Shown in pieces: positions 7,026 to 16,000 of a stretch of DNA of 48,681 nt. The stretch lies in contig NZ_JABXKJ010000166.1 in NCBI RefSeq assembly GCF_017115085.1, positions 1-48,681 of the forward strand, read 5' to 3'. This stretch comes from Nostoc sp. NMS7. GTDB taxonomy: Bacteria; Cyanobacteriota; Cyanobacteriia; Cyanobacteriales; Nostocaceae. Both the position numbers and the translations under genes were made by a program. The notes beneath the pieces were generated by a model. It made no database searches and was not told the origin of the DNA. It was given only the letters and a program-made list of their open reading frames with translations. The first letter of the stretch is position 1. The number at the start of each line of letters is the position of its first letter.

Positions 7026-8033
7026 ATGTACAAAGAATCTCGTCAACAGGTAATTTCAGCAATTCGGGATGCCGTGAACAACGTCCGATATCCCAAGCGC
7101 ATCCTTGTTGTGCGACAGTCAGATCACCAGTCTACATACAATGACTACTTTCTTTATTGGGTCAGTCAAAATGTACCTGAGGCAGCACATCTGTTTGAAC
7201 TCCATTATCTCCCTTGTGAGATAAAAGACTGGGATCGCTATGCACTATTTATACCTTGGTTACAAGATCCCCTCAAAGAAAGATTTCCGCATATTTATCA
7301 ATATGCCCAACCAATAGAAGCAGAATGTAAAAAACGCAACATTCCCATTGTTAATTCCATTGATAACCTCTCAAATTCAATTAAATCACTGGCAGCACAG
7401 AAGATTGGTAGCGTAGAGGGCATTCACACCGCCAAAACAGTGCCGATTACTGATATAGAAACTTTCAAAAAGACACAAGGAGGATTGTCAACTCCCTTCT
7501 TTATTCGTGAAGACTGGGTGCATGGCTGTCAAATCTTTTTCGTCCAAAATCTTGATGAGTTGGAAAACATCCCTTTTGAAAAGATGCTTGCCCCGATTGC
7601 AGTAGAATTTCTGGATGTTAGGGGAGAAGATGGTCTGTATCGTAAGTATCGCTACTTCGCTATGGGAGATGAAGGTGTCCCTGGCCCTTTAATGGTTTCC
7701 AAATCTTGGGAAGTACGCGACAACGATAATCGCGTAATTAATGAATCAATAATAGCAGAGGATATTGCTTATTTCAGTGGAGAAGACCCGAATCATCATC
7801 TTTTGCAGCAGGCACGCAAAGCATTAGGTTTTGATTTTATGGCTTTTGATTACAGCTATGACGAACAGAAAAACCTCATTGTCTGGGAACCAAATCCTTT
7901 CCCAGTCATTTGGGGTTCACATGACAGTGAACCTGAGAAAAAGTATGCAATGCCATCAAGAGACCGTATCTATACAGCACTTCTCAAATATTACTTGCAG
8001 CGTGCCAACATCTCAATCAAAATACCAACTTAG
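7026..8033 (+). CDS. ATP-grasp-like protein, first gene of the glycan locus
   Basis: 335 residues. The N-terminal half has an alpha/beta pre-ATP-grasp character (KRILVVRQSDHQSTYND). The C-terminal half resembles an ATP-grasp fold: FFIREDWVHGCQIFFV, MLAPIAVEFLDVRGEDGLYRK, and the terminal metal-binding pattern DFMAFDYSY...LIVWEPNPFP. The E-x-N-P arrangement in WEPNPFP is typical of the ATP/Mg site. ATP-grasp enzymes join a carboxylate to an amine or similar group through an acyl phosphate. In a sugar locus this could add an amino acid or acid substituent to a glycan, but the substrate is unknown. It starts at ATG 7026 without a strong ribosome-binding site and is followed 75 bp later by a GT2 gene on the same strand. 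Confidence 0.6.
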   Translation: MYKESRQQVISAIRDAVNNVRYPKRILVVRQSDHQSTYNDYFLYWVSQNVPEAAHLFELHYLPCEIKDWDRYALFIPWLQDPLKERFPHIYQYAQPIEAECKKRNIPIVNSIDNLSNSIKSLAAQKIGSVEGIHTAKTVPITDIETFKKTQGGLSTPFFIREDWVHGCQIFFVQNLDELENIPFEKMLAPIAVEFLDVRGEDGLYRKYRYFAMGDEGVPGPLMVSKSWEVRDNDNRVINESIIAEDIAYFSGEDPNHHLLQQARKALGFDFMAFDYSYDEQKNLIVWEPNPFPVIWGSHDSEPEKKYAMPSRDRIYTALLKYYLQRANISIKIPT

Positions 8034-8108
8034 TTTATTTACCAATACTTAATTTTATCCGGCGTGAATTTTGAACTATACCTTTTCAACAAGAAGAGTG
8101 TTTAATCA

Positions 8109-9152
8109 ATGACTCCACTTGTTTCAATCGTTGTTACCTGTTTTAATCAAGCCAGCTACCTAGAACGCTCAGTTAAAAGCGTACTATCACAAACATTTAC
8201 TGACCTTGAATGTATTATGGTAGATGATGGCTCTACTGATAATACCCAAGAAGTTGCTCAACAATTGATCAGTCTAGATTCAAGAGTCAGCTACTTCTAT
8301 AAAGAAAATGGCGGAGTATCCTCAAGTCGGAATTTTGGCTTTAAACAGGCACAAGGTAAGTGGATTCAGTTTCTAGATGGAGATGATTGGATTCATCAAG
8401 ATAAAATTAAATTTCAATTAGATCATTTAACTGCCTTGGATGTTCAAGAAAATACCGTTTTTTATACGGATTATGAACGGGTATTTATAGACAAGGAACA
8501 GCAAATTATCAACAGAGAGGAAAATATAGTTGGTTCTTTATCAAGAGAGCAATTGATTGAGCGATTACTCATTCCTGATTTTCTAGCTGATTCTTCATTT
8601 CCATTACTTCAGCAATGCCTATTGATGAGTAGAGATGTGCAGGATAAAAAAATATTTGATGAGCGCCTAAAAGCTCTGCAAGATAGAGATTTTACAATAG
8701 ACCTTTTAATTGCCAATGTTAATTTTGTCTACACACCGATGATCGGAGCATATTATACAAAACATCAGTCTAATAGAACTAATAACTGGTCTTATATGAA
8801 AGCTTATTATATTTTGTTATATGAGACAGTGTGTAGTAAACATCATGAATTAATCCCTTTATGCCAAGTAGGTATAGATTTTTTGCTTAAAGAAGCAATT
8901 AGAGAAAAAGAGCAAGATAATTTTGCTCGGCTAATTAAAATGTTTTCCCCTCCTTTGTACTTATTAAATAAAAAAATCAAAGTTAATCATAGCTATTTAC
9001 TCAAGCTAATTTATCAAACTCGGCTAATTATTCCCAGCTTTGTATTATATGAAAAATATAGAGGTCCACGATCGCAAAAAATTATCTCGATTTTTTCGCA
9101 GTTCATCAACTTGTTTAAAAAATCAAAACGCAGTTATGCAAATAGTGACTAA
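8109..9152 (+). CDS. Family 2 glycosyltransferase
   Basis: 347 residues. The N-terminal 110 residues are a classic GT2 GT-A fold: VSIVVTCFNQASYLERSVKS, MVDDGSTDNT (nucleotide binding), NGGVSSSRNFGFKQAQG and FLDGDDW (the D-x-D metal site). The C-terminal part from about residue 200 is helical, Lys-rich and variable, with no transmembrane segments, so it is a cytosolic or peripheral enzyme. It transfers a sugar from a nucleotide sugar, probably inverting. It precedes a GT4 gene by 12 bp and belongs to the same run of genes. Donor and acceptor cannot be read from sequence. Confidence 0.92.
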   Translation: MTPLVSIVVTCFNQASYLERSVKSVLSQTFTDLECIMVDDGSTDNTQEVAQQLISLDSRVSYFYKENGGVSSSRNFGFKQAQGKWIQFLDGDDWIHQDKIKFQLDHLTALDVQENTVFYTDYERVFIDKEQQIINREENIVGSLSREQLIERLLIPDFLADSSFPLLQQCLLMSRDVQDKKIFDERLKALQDRDFTIDLLIANVNFVYTPMIGAYYTKHQSNRTNNWSYMKAYYILLYETVCSKHHELIPLCQVGIDFLLKEAIREKEQDNFARLIKMFSPPLYLLNKKIKVNHSYLLKLIYQTRLIIPSFVLYEKYRGPRSQKIISIFSQFINLFKKSKRSYANSD

Positions 9153-9164
9153 AGCAATTAATAT

Positions 9165-10322
9165 ATGAAAGGAAAAGTTTCGTTAGTTGTCAGTGACTTG
9201 TCTGGGGGAGGCTCAGTTAGAGCGTTTTTACTAGCTCAAGTTCTAAAAAAAATCGACTATGAAGTTGAAATTGTCGGATTTTTATTTGGTCAAGAATTGT
9301 ATGCTATTCCCCCTAGAGAAATACCAGTAGTTGCTATTGATGGTAAAAACTATCCTGAGTTTTTTACTTCAGCTAAAAAACTTTGGCAAAAACTAGATGG
9401 CGACATTATTTATGCAGTCAAACCTAAACCGACAAGTTTTGGTGTGTCTCTACTGCATAAATTAGCTAGTCGTCGTCCTTTGCTTTTAGATATGGATGAC
9501 TGGGAACTTAGCTGGCATGGAGGTTTTGAATGGAAGTATCGCCCCAGTATTAAGCAATTTGGCAGGGACATTTTTAAGAAAAATGGTGCATTGAGATTTC
9601 CCGATCATCCACTTTATCTCCAGTGGATGGAAAGTTTAGTATCTCGTGCCGATGAGATTACGATCGATACTCAGTTTCTTCAAGACCGCTTTGGGGGTGT
9701 TTATTTGCCTAATGGCAAAGATACCGCCATGTTTGACCCGGAAAAATATAACCCAGAGGTCAGCAGAGAGCGTTATGGTTTGACAAACTATCGAGTTCTG
9801 ATGTTTCCTGGTGCGCCAAGACCTCACAAGGGAGTTGAAGATGTCTTAATAGCGTTGGATCAGTTGAATCAGCAAGATTTAAAATTAGTAATTGTAGGAG
9901 GCAGTCCTTATGATGATTATGATCAACAGCTGATTCAAAAATGGGGACGCTGGATTATCAAGTTGCCAAAATGTCCTGTAGAGGTTATGCCTGATGTTGT
10001 AGCAGCTGCTCACGTTGTAGTTGTTCCCCAGCGAGATAGCATAATTGCTCGTGCCCAATTTCCTCTAAAGTTAACAGATGGGATGGCAATGGCTAAACCT
10101 GTGTTATCCACACGAGTGGGAGACATTCCCGAAATTTTAGGAGAAACTGGTTATTTAGTTGAACCTAGTTGTCCCCAACAAATTGCTGCACAAATTCAAC
10201 TAATATTTGCGGATGTAGAACAAGCAAAAGAGCGAGGTAGAAAGGCTAGAGAAAGATGTTTAGAAAAGTACAGCTTAGAAACTATGGCATCTACCTTATC
10301 TGAGTTAATTTCCCGCTTGTAA
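9165..10322 (+). CDS. Family 4 glycosyltransferase
   Basis: 385 residues with a GT-B fold. The N-terminal domain begins VSLVVSDLSGGGSVRAFLLA, with the glycine-rich acceptor-side loop. The C-terminal donor domain has LMFPGAPRPHKGVEDVLIAL, LVIVGGSPY and PLKLTDGMAMAKPVLSTRVG, matching the family pattern where a K/E pair binds the nucleotide diphosphate. A DMDDWELSWHGG segment in the middle is often seen in cyanobacterial GT4 enzymes of polysaccharide loci. ATG 9165 follows ATATATGAAAGG with little ribosome-binding site. It is 12 bp after the GT2 gene, so probably co-transcribed. A retaining glycosyltransferase; sugar unknown. Confidence 0.9.
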   Translation: MKGKVSLVVSDLSGGGSVRAFLLAQVLKKIDYEVEIVGFLFGQELYAIPPREIPVVAIDGKNYPEFFTSAKKLWQKLDGDIIYAVKPKPTSFGVSLLHKLASRRPLLLDMDDWELSWHGGFEWKYRPSIKQFGRDIFKKNGALRFPDHPLYLQWMESLVSRADEITIDTQFLQDRFGGVYLPNGKDTAMFDPEKYNPEVSRERYGLTNYRVLMFPGAPRPHKGVEDVLIALDQLNQQDLKLVIVGGSPYDDYDQQLIQKWGRWIIKLPKCPVEVMPDVVAAAHVVVVPQRDSIIARAQFPLKLTDGMAMAKPVLSTRVGDIPEILGETGYLVEPSCPQQIAAQIQLIFADVEQAKERGRKARERCLEKYSLETMASTLSELISRL

Positions 10323-10493
10323 GGATGGTGCATAGTTATAAATCTCTGATTAATCTAGATTTAACTCAATTGAAAATCTCGTAACAGGCAGAGTATATCT
10401 ATCATGTAAAAATCGCTCTGCATTGATAGAAGTTGTATCTATAACATTTTTTATTCCCGGTATCAAATTATAAATTTATAATCTAAATCCCCA

Positions 10494-12731
10494 ATGTCTA
10501 ACAACAAACTACTAGTAAAATTTGCTAAACCTTATCCAGCTAGGATATTTTTTACAATCTTGTTCGGATTTTATAGCGCTTTATTTAACGGTGTGGGTAC
10601 GACACTGATTGTACCAGTAATTCTTCAAATAGTCGGTCAACCTGTAGATTTAACAGGCGCTCCACCAATTATTAAAGCTATTGTCTCTCCCTTTGATCAG
10701 GTTCCGCAAAGTTACCGCCTAGCAGTGATGGCTGGCTCAATTATATTTACAATTATTTTAAAAAATTTAGCTGGCTATGTGGGTACTTTGGTGTCGAGCT
10801 CTTTAACACGAACCTTGACATCAGATATGCGAGAAGCCGGCTTGAAGTTATTACTAGATATTGACATAGATTATTACAGCAAAATGAAAGTTGGTGATCT
10901 AATCAACAGCCTTGGGGGAGAAATTAGTCGTGCTGCTAGTGCTATAGGCGGTGTGATCAGGTTAATCATACTGGCAATTACGATTTTAGTTTTTGTGGCT
11001 TTGTTGCTATCAATCTCCTGGCAGTTGACCATTGTCACTACAATGTTGCTAACTTTGGTGACGTTCGTAAATCAGTATGCAATTTACCGCTCAAGAGATT
11101 TCGGTGCCCAACTTTCGGAGATGTCTAAAGCCTATTCCATTTCTGTGTTAGAAATGCTAAATGGAATTCGCCTAGTAAAGGCAACTGGAAATGAAAACAG
11201 AGAATATAAACGAATTCAAAAGCTAATTCGTGACCGAGAAAAAGCAGATTTTCAGTCTCAGGTAAATTCTGAGGCGATTACACCAGTTAGCGAGGTGACG
11301 GGCATTGTCGCCTTAATAATGATTGTCTTTTTGGGTCGTACCTTATTTGCCGACGAGCTTAGTTCCGTCTCAGCCGTTTTGATTACATATTTATTGTTGC
11401 TATTGCGACTGCTACCGTTTATTTCTCAGTTAAATACTCTTCGGAGTAGCTTTGCTAATACTGCTTCTAGTGTGGATATTGTCGCTGATTTTTTACGACA
11501 AGATAATAAGCCGTTCATGAGTAGCGGGATAATTCCTTATGAGAAATTAAAAGAGGGAGTGCATTTTAAGCACCTCTGTTTTTCCTATCCTAATCATCAA
11601 AATATAGTACTTCAAGACGTAGATTTATATTTACCACGCGGTACTACTCTGGCTTTGGTGGGTAGTTCTGGTGCTGGTAAATCAACAATGGCAGACCTCT
11701 TACCGAGATTTTATGACCCGACATCTGGCTGTATTACCCTAGACGGAATAGATTTGCGAGATTTCGATTTGAAATCGGTGCGAAAGGCGATGGGAATTGT
11801 CAGTCAAGATACGTTTCTCTTTAATGATTCGGTGCGGAACAATATTGCTTATGGACGACCGGAGGCTAGTGATGATCAAATTCTCACAGCCGCAAAGCGA
11901 GCAAACGCCTATGAGTTTATTAGCAAATTGCCCCAAGGATTTGATACGCAGGTTGGCGATCGCGGCGTGATGCTATCTGGTGGACAAAGACAAAGATTAG
12001 CGATCGCTCGCGCATTACTCCAAAATCCCGAAATTCTGATTTTAGATGAAGCCACCAGCGCTTTAGATACCGTTTCCGAACGCTTAGTACAAGCTGCACT
12101 TGATGATTTGAGCCGCGATCGCACCACCCTAGTAATTGCTCACCGCCTTTCCACAGTCCAAAAAGCCGATCAAATCGCCGTCTTAGACCAAGGAAGTGTA
12201 GTAGAAATCGGCACCCATAAAGAACTTTTACAAAAAGGTAGTTACTACTCACGCCTCTACTCAATGCAATTTACTGATCAGCCGGAAATTTCCACCAGAA
12301 CTAATCCCAGCTTTAACCAAATTTCTCACGAACTGCGGACAAGGCTTAACTCCATGATTGGTTTCCTCGGACTATTAGTTGATGATTTAGTAGAGAATTC
12401 CGAAGAGCGGCAGGAATTAATTGAGGAATCATACAATTCAGCCTTAAGAGTTCTCAACGCCATTGATGTCTTCGACGATGTAGTTAACCTGAAAATTAAC
12501 CAGCAGTTCTCGTCAGATGTAGACCAAAATCAAAATGGAAATAACCAGTATCAAAACTTTAGTTATATATCATCTGAGTTTCACACACGTCTCTATCCCC
12601 TCCTGATCTCTCTGCACTTGCTAGTCGATAAATTAGAATCCGAACCCCAAAAAGAAAATCGATTAATTGCAGAATCTTATCACTCTGCTATTTACTTACT
12701 AGATACATTAAAGCTTTTTGAGAATAGATAA
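10494..12731 (+). CDS. ABC exporter (fused permease-ATPase) with tandem histidine-kinase-dimerization-like tail
   Basis: 745 residues, about 140 longer than a standard MsbA-like exporter half-transporter. Residues 1-335 are a six-helix exporter domain. Residues 355-590 are a complete nucleotide-binding domain: Walker A GSSGAGKST (390-398), Q-loop SQDTFLFND, signature LSGGQRQR (494-501), Walker B ILILDEATSALD (514-525) and H-loop His550. It should flip a lipid-linked sugar or export a glycan. The tail (600-745) holds ISHELRTRLNSMIGFLGLLV (610-629), which looks like the H-box and first helix of a histidine kinase HisKA domain with His612. A second diverged copy starts ISSEFHTRLYPLL (692-704) with Ser694 in the His position. 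No HATPase boxes follow. It sits between two GT4 genes. Confidence 0.93.
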   Translation: MSNNKLLVKFAKPYPARIFFTILFGFYSALFNGVGTTLIVPVILQIVGQPVDLTGAPPIIKAIVSPFDQVPQSYRLAVMAGSIIFTIILKNLAGYVGTLVSSSLTRTLTSDMREAGLKLLLDIDIDYYSKMKVGDLINSLGGEISRAASAIGGVIRLIILAITILVFVALLLSISWQLTIVTTMLLTLVTFVNQYAIYRSRDFGAQLSEMSKAYSISVLEMLNGIRLVKATGNENREYKRIQKLIRDREKADFQSQVNSEAITPVSEVTGIVALIMIVFLGRTLFADELSSVSAVLITYLLLLLRLLPFISQLNTLRSSFANTASSVDIVADFLRQDNKPFMSSGIIPYEKLKEGVHFKHLCFSYPNHQNIVLQDVDLYLPRGTTLALVGSSGAGKSTMADLLPRFYDPTSGCITLDGIDLRDFDLKSVRKAMGIVSQDTFLFNDSVRNNIAYGRPEASDDQILTAAKRANAYEFISKLPQGFDTQVGDRGVMLSGGQRQRLAIARALLQNPEILILDEATSALDTVSERLVQAALDDLSRDRTTLVIAHRLSTVQKADQIAVLDQGSVVEIGTHKELLQKGSYYSRLYSMQFTDQPEISTRTNPSFNQISHELRTRLNSMIGFLGLLVDDLVENSEERQELIEESYNSALRVLNAIDVFDDVVNLKINQQFSSDVDQNQNGNNQYQNFSYISSEFHTRLYPLLISLHLLVDKLESEPQKENRLIAESYHSAIYLLDTLKLFENR

Positions 12732-12796
12732 TTTGAGTTAATGCAATTAACAAAAGCATTTTTAACAAAATCTTGAAAAACCTATAATCAAAAACA

Positions 12797-14011
12797 ATGA
12801 TAAATTATTCAAAAAAAAATCAATATATTTTTTACACCGGAGAGCCATCACTACAACCAGACACAGCACACGAAATTCATGATGTTCTGTGTGCCAATGC
12901 AGCAGCTAATTTAGGCTACTCCTCAGTTTTAATCTATCCAGATAAAAAATCTTCTGTTAATCTACTATCGTTAATTTATCCTTATCAACCCAAAAGACCC
13001 CACAGAGAATTTATCGAATTTTACGATGTTCAAGAAAAGCTCAAAATTGCTGCATTGCCAATGCCTTGGCCTATTGATAAAATAGGTGGTAAATTTACTA
13101 ACTCCAATACAGTAGTAACCAAATATTATTTACCGATTCATATCCTGCCTAATGCTAAAGTTATCCACACACGGGATTGGAACTTTGTCAAGGCCGCAGT
13201 CAAAAATGAAATTCCTACTATCTATGAACGTCACTACTTTCAAGACCAAAAATTTGAGCCGGAAATTCTCCACAGTCCTTATTTTAAAATAGCCATAACT
13301 CAGTCTGAACCCATCCGGCAAAGCTTAATAGAATATGGCATGCCATCGGAAAAAGTCGTTTGGCTACATAACGGATTCAATCAATCATTTTCAGTCAGAC
13401 AGCCCCAAGAAGCCGAAACATGGCGTCAAGAATTGCTTATAAATGGACGTAAGCATTTAGTTGTCTATTCCGGTGCTTTGTATCCTTTCAAAGGTGTTAA
13501 TCTCTTAATTGATTCTGCTAAAGAATTGCCACAAATTCAGTTTGTAATCACAGGAGGTACAGAAGCACAGGTGCAAGCATACCAACAACTAGCCAGAGAG
13601 AAAAATGTAGAAAACGTTAAATTATTAGGCTGGATACTTCCACGGGAACGATTAGTCAGCTTGTTTCAAGCAGCTGATATTTTAGTTCATCCTCACTGCG
13701 CTGGAAAATCAGCAGATTTCACGAATCCAGTTAAGTTTTTTCAGTATATGGCTGCTGGCACTCCTATAGTTGCAACTGAGATTCCACCTTTAATGGAATT
13801 CAAGACATCACCTTTAATTGCCAGTTGGTGTACGCCAGATAACCCGCATAAACTTGCCCAATCTATTCAACATACTTTAGAAACCTATCCCAGAAAAATA
13901 GAGGGTTATGCAGCTAGTATAGATTTTGCCCAGCAATTTTCTTGGGAGAATAGAATTACCAAAATATTAAGCTACTTAGAAGAAGATCAGCGTCCACCAA
14001 TTCTGGGATGA
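12797..14011 (+). CDS. Family 4 glycosyltransferase
   Basis: 404 residues with a GT-B fold. The N-terminal domain is weakly conserved (YTGEPSLQPDTAHEIHDVLC). The C-terminal donor domain is clear: VVYSGALYPFKGVNLLIDSA, FVITGGTEAQVQAY, VKLLGWILPRERLVSLFQAA, DILVHPHCAGKSADFTNPVK and FFQYMAAGTPIVATEIPPL. The usual E-x7-E motif is altered around NPVKFFQYMAAG, which still fits the loop that holds the donor phosphate. It follows the exporter gene by 65 bp and precedes the GT10-like gene by 45 bp on the same strand. It adds one residue of the glycan; which one is unknown. Confidence 0.87.
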   Translation: MINYSKKNQYIFYTGEPSLQPDTAHEIHDVLCANAAANLGYSSVLIYPDKKSSVNLLSLIYPYQPKRPHREFIEFYDVQEKLKIAALPMPWPIDKIGGKFTNSNTVVTKYYLPIHILPNAKVIHTRDWNFVKAAVKNEIPTIYERHYFQDQKFEPEILHSPYFKIAITQSEPIRQSLIEYGMPSEKVVWLHNGFNQSFSVRQPQEAETWRQELLINGRKHLVVYSGALYPFKGVNLLIDSAKELPQIQFVITGGTEAQVQAYQQLAREKNVENVKLLGWILPRERLVSLFQAADILVHPHCAGKSADFTNPVKFFQYMAAGTPIVATEIPPLMEFKTSPLIASWCTPDNPHKLAQSIQHTLETYPRKIEGYAASIDFAQQFSWENRITKILSYLEEDQRPPILG

Positions 14012-14056
14012 CGGTACAAAAATTAACTGAAAACTAACTACGAATAAATACGATTT

Positions 14057-15016
14057 ATGACTATCAAAACTGTTGGCATGATTAGCAGCTATTCAGGTCT
14101 TGCTAAAACCAGAGATTGGTTATGGCAACAAACCCCGCACTCCTTTGGTGTTTGGGACAACATCCAAATGTTGAAAATAGCGGAAAAGCCAGACTTTCTG
14201 TTGCTATATCAGTTTGATTTTCCCCAACCATCCCCACAACCATCTTGGTTAGATATTGTTCGTAAACGACAACAAAAACCAGAAATAAATATAGAATCTC
14301 TATTATGTGGTGTGCCGAAAGAGCGGATTATTTATTCTCTCCGCGAACCGCCTTTAAACGAGATTGTAGAAATAAATAAGCGGAATTATCAGGAAGCTCA
14401 AAAGTATTGTGGTCATGTTTCTGGCCCCGATGACTTTGCGCCCAATCCCGATTATATGCCTGCTATTTGGTATCATGGCAAATCATTTGAGGATTTAAAT
14501 GAAATGCCAACGCCGGAAAAAATTGCCCCATGCAGTTGGATTACTTCGGGAATTAACCGGACAGCTAACCATCGCGAGCGCTTAGACTTTTTGAAATCAT
14601 TGCAAGCCAGCGAGACTAAGTTCGATTTGTATGGGCGGGACTTACCTGCATGGTCACCAACAAAAGGTGAACTTGGTCACAAATGGCATGGAATGGCACC
14701 ATACTACTACAATCTGGCAATTGAAAACTATGCAGAAAATAGTTGGTATGTAAGTGAGAAACTTTGGGATAGTTTACTTGCTTGGTGTCTACCAATTTAT
14801 TATGGTGGACCGGCGGCTGATAAATTATTGCCACCCGGTAGTTTTTTGCGGTTGCCCAGTTTAGATGAAAAAGGCATTGCCTACATCCAAGAAGTGACAG
14901 CTACACCTGATGCTTGGTATGCTGCTAAAGATGCGATCGCAGAAGCACGTCAAATCATTTTACGCAAATTAAACTTACTTAACTGGTTGTCAAACTTTGT
15001 TGCTCAACACTCATAA
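14057..15016 (+). CDS. Family 10 glycosyltransferase (alpha-fucosyltransferase-like)
   Basis: 319 residues. The C-terminal half carries the GT10 signature in order: a conserved block beginning WITSGINRTANHRERLDFLK, then FDLYGRDLP, YYYNLAIENYAENSWYVSEK (about 217-236), and KLWDSLLAWCLPIYYGGPAA. The AIENY...YVSEKLWD segment is the GDP-fucose site pattern I know from bacterial and animal alpha-1,3-fucosyltransferases. The N-terminal half would be the acceptor domain. GDP-L-fucose is therefore the likeliest donor, though bacterial GT10 relatives can use other sugars. The next gene starts 3 bp after the stop, so the two are tightly coupled in one transcript. Confidence 0.82.
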   Translation: MTIKTVGMISSYSGLAKTRDWLWQQTPHSFGVWDNIQMLKIAEKPDFLLLYQFDFPQPSPQPSWLDIVRKRQQKPEINIESLLCGVPKERIIYSLREPPLNEIVEINKRNYQEAQKYCGHVSGPDDFAPNPDYMPAIWYHGKSFEDLNEMPTPEKIAPCSWITSGINRTANHRERLDFLKSLQASETKFDLYGRDLPAWSPTKGELGHKWHGMAPYYYNLAIENYAENSWYVSEKLWDSLLAWCLPIYYGGPAADKLLPPGSFLRLPSLDEKGIAYIQEVTATPDAWYAAKDAIAEARQIILRKLNLLNWLSNFVAQHS

Positions 15017-15019
15017 ATT

Positions 15020-15997
15020 ATGAATGGTATTTGTACCCTTGGCAATGATTATGTTTTCGATCAACTGGTGGCTTTGCTCAACAGCATTGATGTTATCTTG
15101 GGTTCAGAAACTCCTGTTTGTATCTATCCTTTCGATGATCAAACACAACGAATTGCTAATGAAATAGCTAAACGCCCTAATGTATTTCTTTACGATAATC
15201 AAGAATCAATCAATCGCTGGGATCAATTTATGCTAGAGGCCAGTCCTGCTAGTATGAACAAAAATAAATACAGAATTTATGGTGGTCATCGACGATTTTG
15301 TGCATTTGATGGGCCTTTTGATCGATTTGTTTATTTGGATGCTGATACTCTAGTGATGAATTCACTAGATTTTATTTTTCAGAAATTAGATGAATATAAC
15401 TGTGTTGTCTACGATTTTCAGTTTAAACATCCAGATAAAGTTTATAAAATTCCTTCAGTTAAACTACTACAAGTTTTTGATGAAAATCGCATTAAAACAG
15501 AAATATTTTGTTCAGGATTTTACGCTTCTAAAAAAGGACTGTTTGAACCAGATAAATTAGATAAATTGTTATCTTATTTAAGAGCAGGTGAGAGGGAAAT
15601 ACTCTATCCAACAGGAGATCAACCAGTTATCAACTATATGTTTATGAGGTCTGACATTCCAGTTTATAACTTTGCCCATCACTTACCAAATCATCAAATT
15701 ACAGGAAACTCTGTTACTTCTGAACATTTTGAAGAAAAAGATAAAATTCTTTATGACAAAGGTAATCGCCTAACTTACCTTCATTACATTGGGATTCCTC
15801 CTAATATCAATCAAGCAGTCTGTGCAGGAGAAAATCTTGAGTTTCCCTATCGAGATTTATTTCTCTATTATCGTTATTTACACGAACCAGAGAAGCGTCC
15901 AGTCTTTAAAAATCCTCCGAAGAATTATAATGACGCTCCAACACCAAATTTACTTACAAGAGCTTTGCGAAAACTTAAGTTAATTAACCAAGGATAA
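15020..15997 (+). CDS. DxD glycosyltransferase-like protein, tandem copy 1
   Basis: 325 residues. It opens with MNGICTLGNDYVFDQLVALL, a GT-A-like beta-alpha start. YLDADTLVM (about 109-117) has the D-x-D metal motif, and ends of the family pattern include FCSGFYASKKGLF, GDQPVINYMF, NRLTYLHYIG and FPYRDLFLYYRYLHEPEKRP. This matches the group I remember as the Npun_R2821/Npun_R2823 family, related to GT8-type sugar transferases; the family name is from memory. No membrane helices. It starts 3 bp after the GT10 stop and ends 3 bp before copy 2. It resembles copy 3 more than copy 2, judged by the shared VFDQLVALLNSI start and the C-terminal PEKRP. Confidence 0.8.
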   Translation: MNGICTLGNDYVFDQLVALLNSIDVILGSETPVCIYPFDDQTQRIANEIAKRPNVFLYDNQESINRWDQFMLEASPASMNKNKYRIYGGHRRFCAFDGPFDRFVYLDADTLVMNSLDFIFQKLDEYNCVVYDFQFKHPDKVYKIPSVKLLQVFDENRIKTEIFCSGFYASKKGLFEPDKLDKLLSYLRAGEREILYPTGDQPVINYMFMRSDIPVYNFAHHLPNHQITGNSVTSEHFEEKDKILYDKGNRLTYLHYIGIPPNINQAVCAGENLEFPYRDLFLYYRYLHEPEKRPVFKNPPKNYNDAPTPNLLTRALRKLKLINQG

Positions 15998-16000
15998 TTT

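Noticed and set aside
11920..12264. Leftward frame inside the exporter ATPase region
   Set aside because: It is the complement of a conserved domain in another frame.
12291..12728. A complete histidine kinase fused to the exporter
   Set aside because: There are dimerization-like helices but no ATP-binding catalytic domain before the stop.
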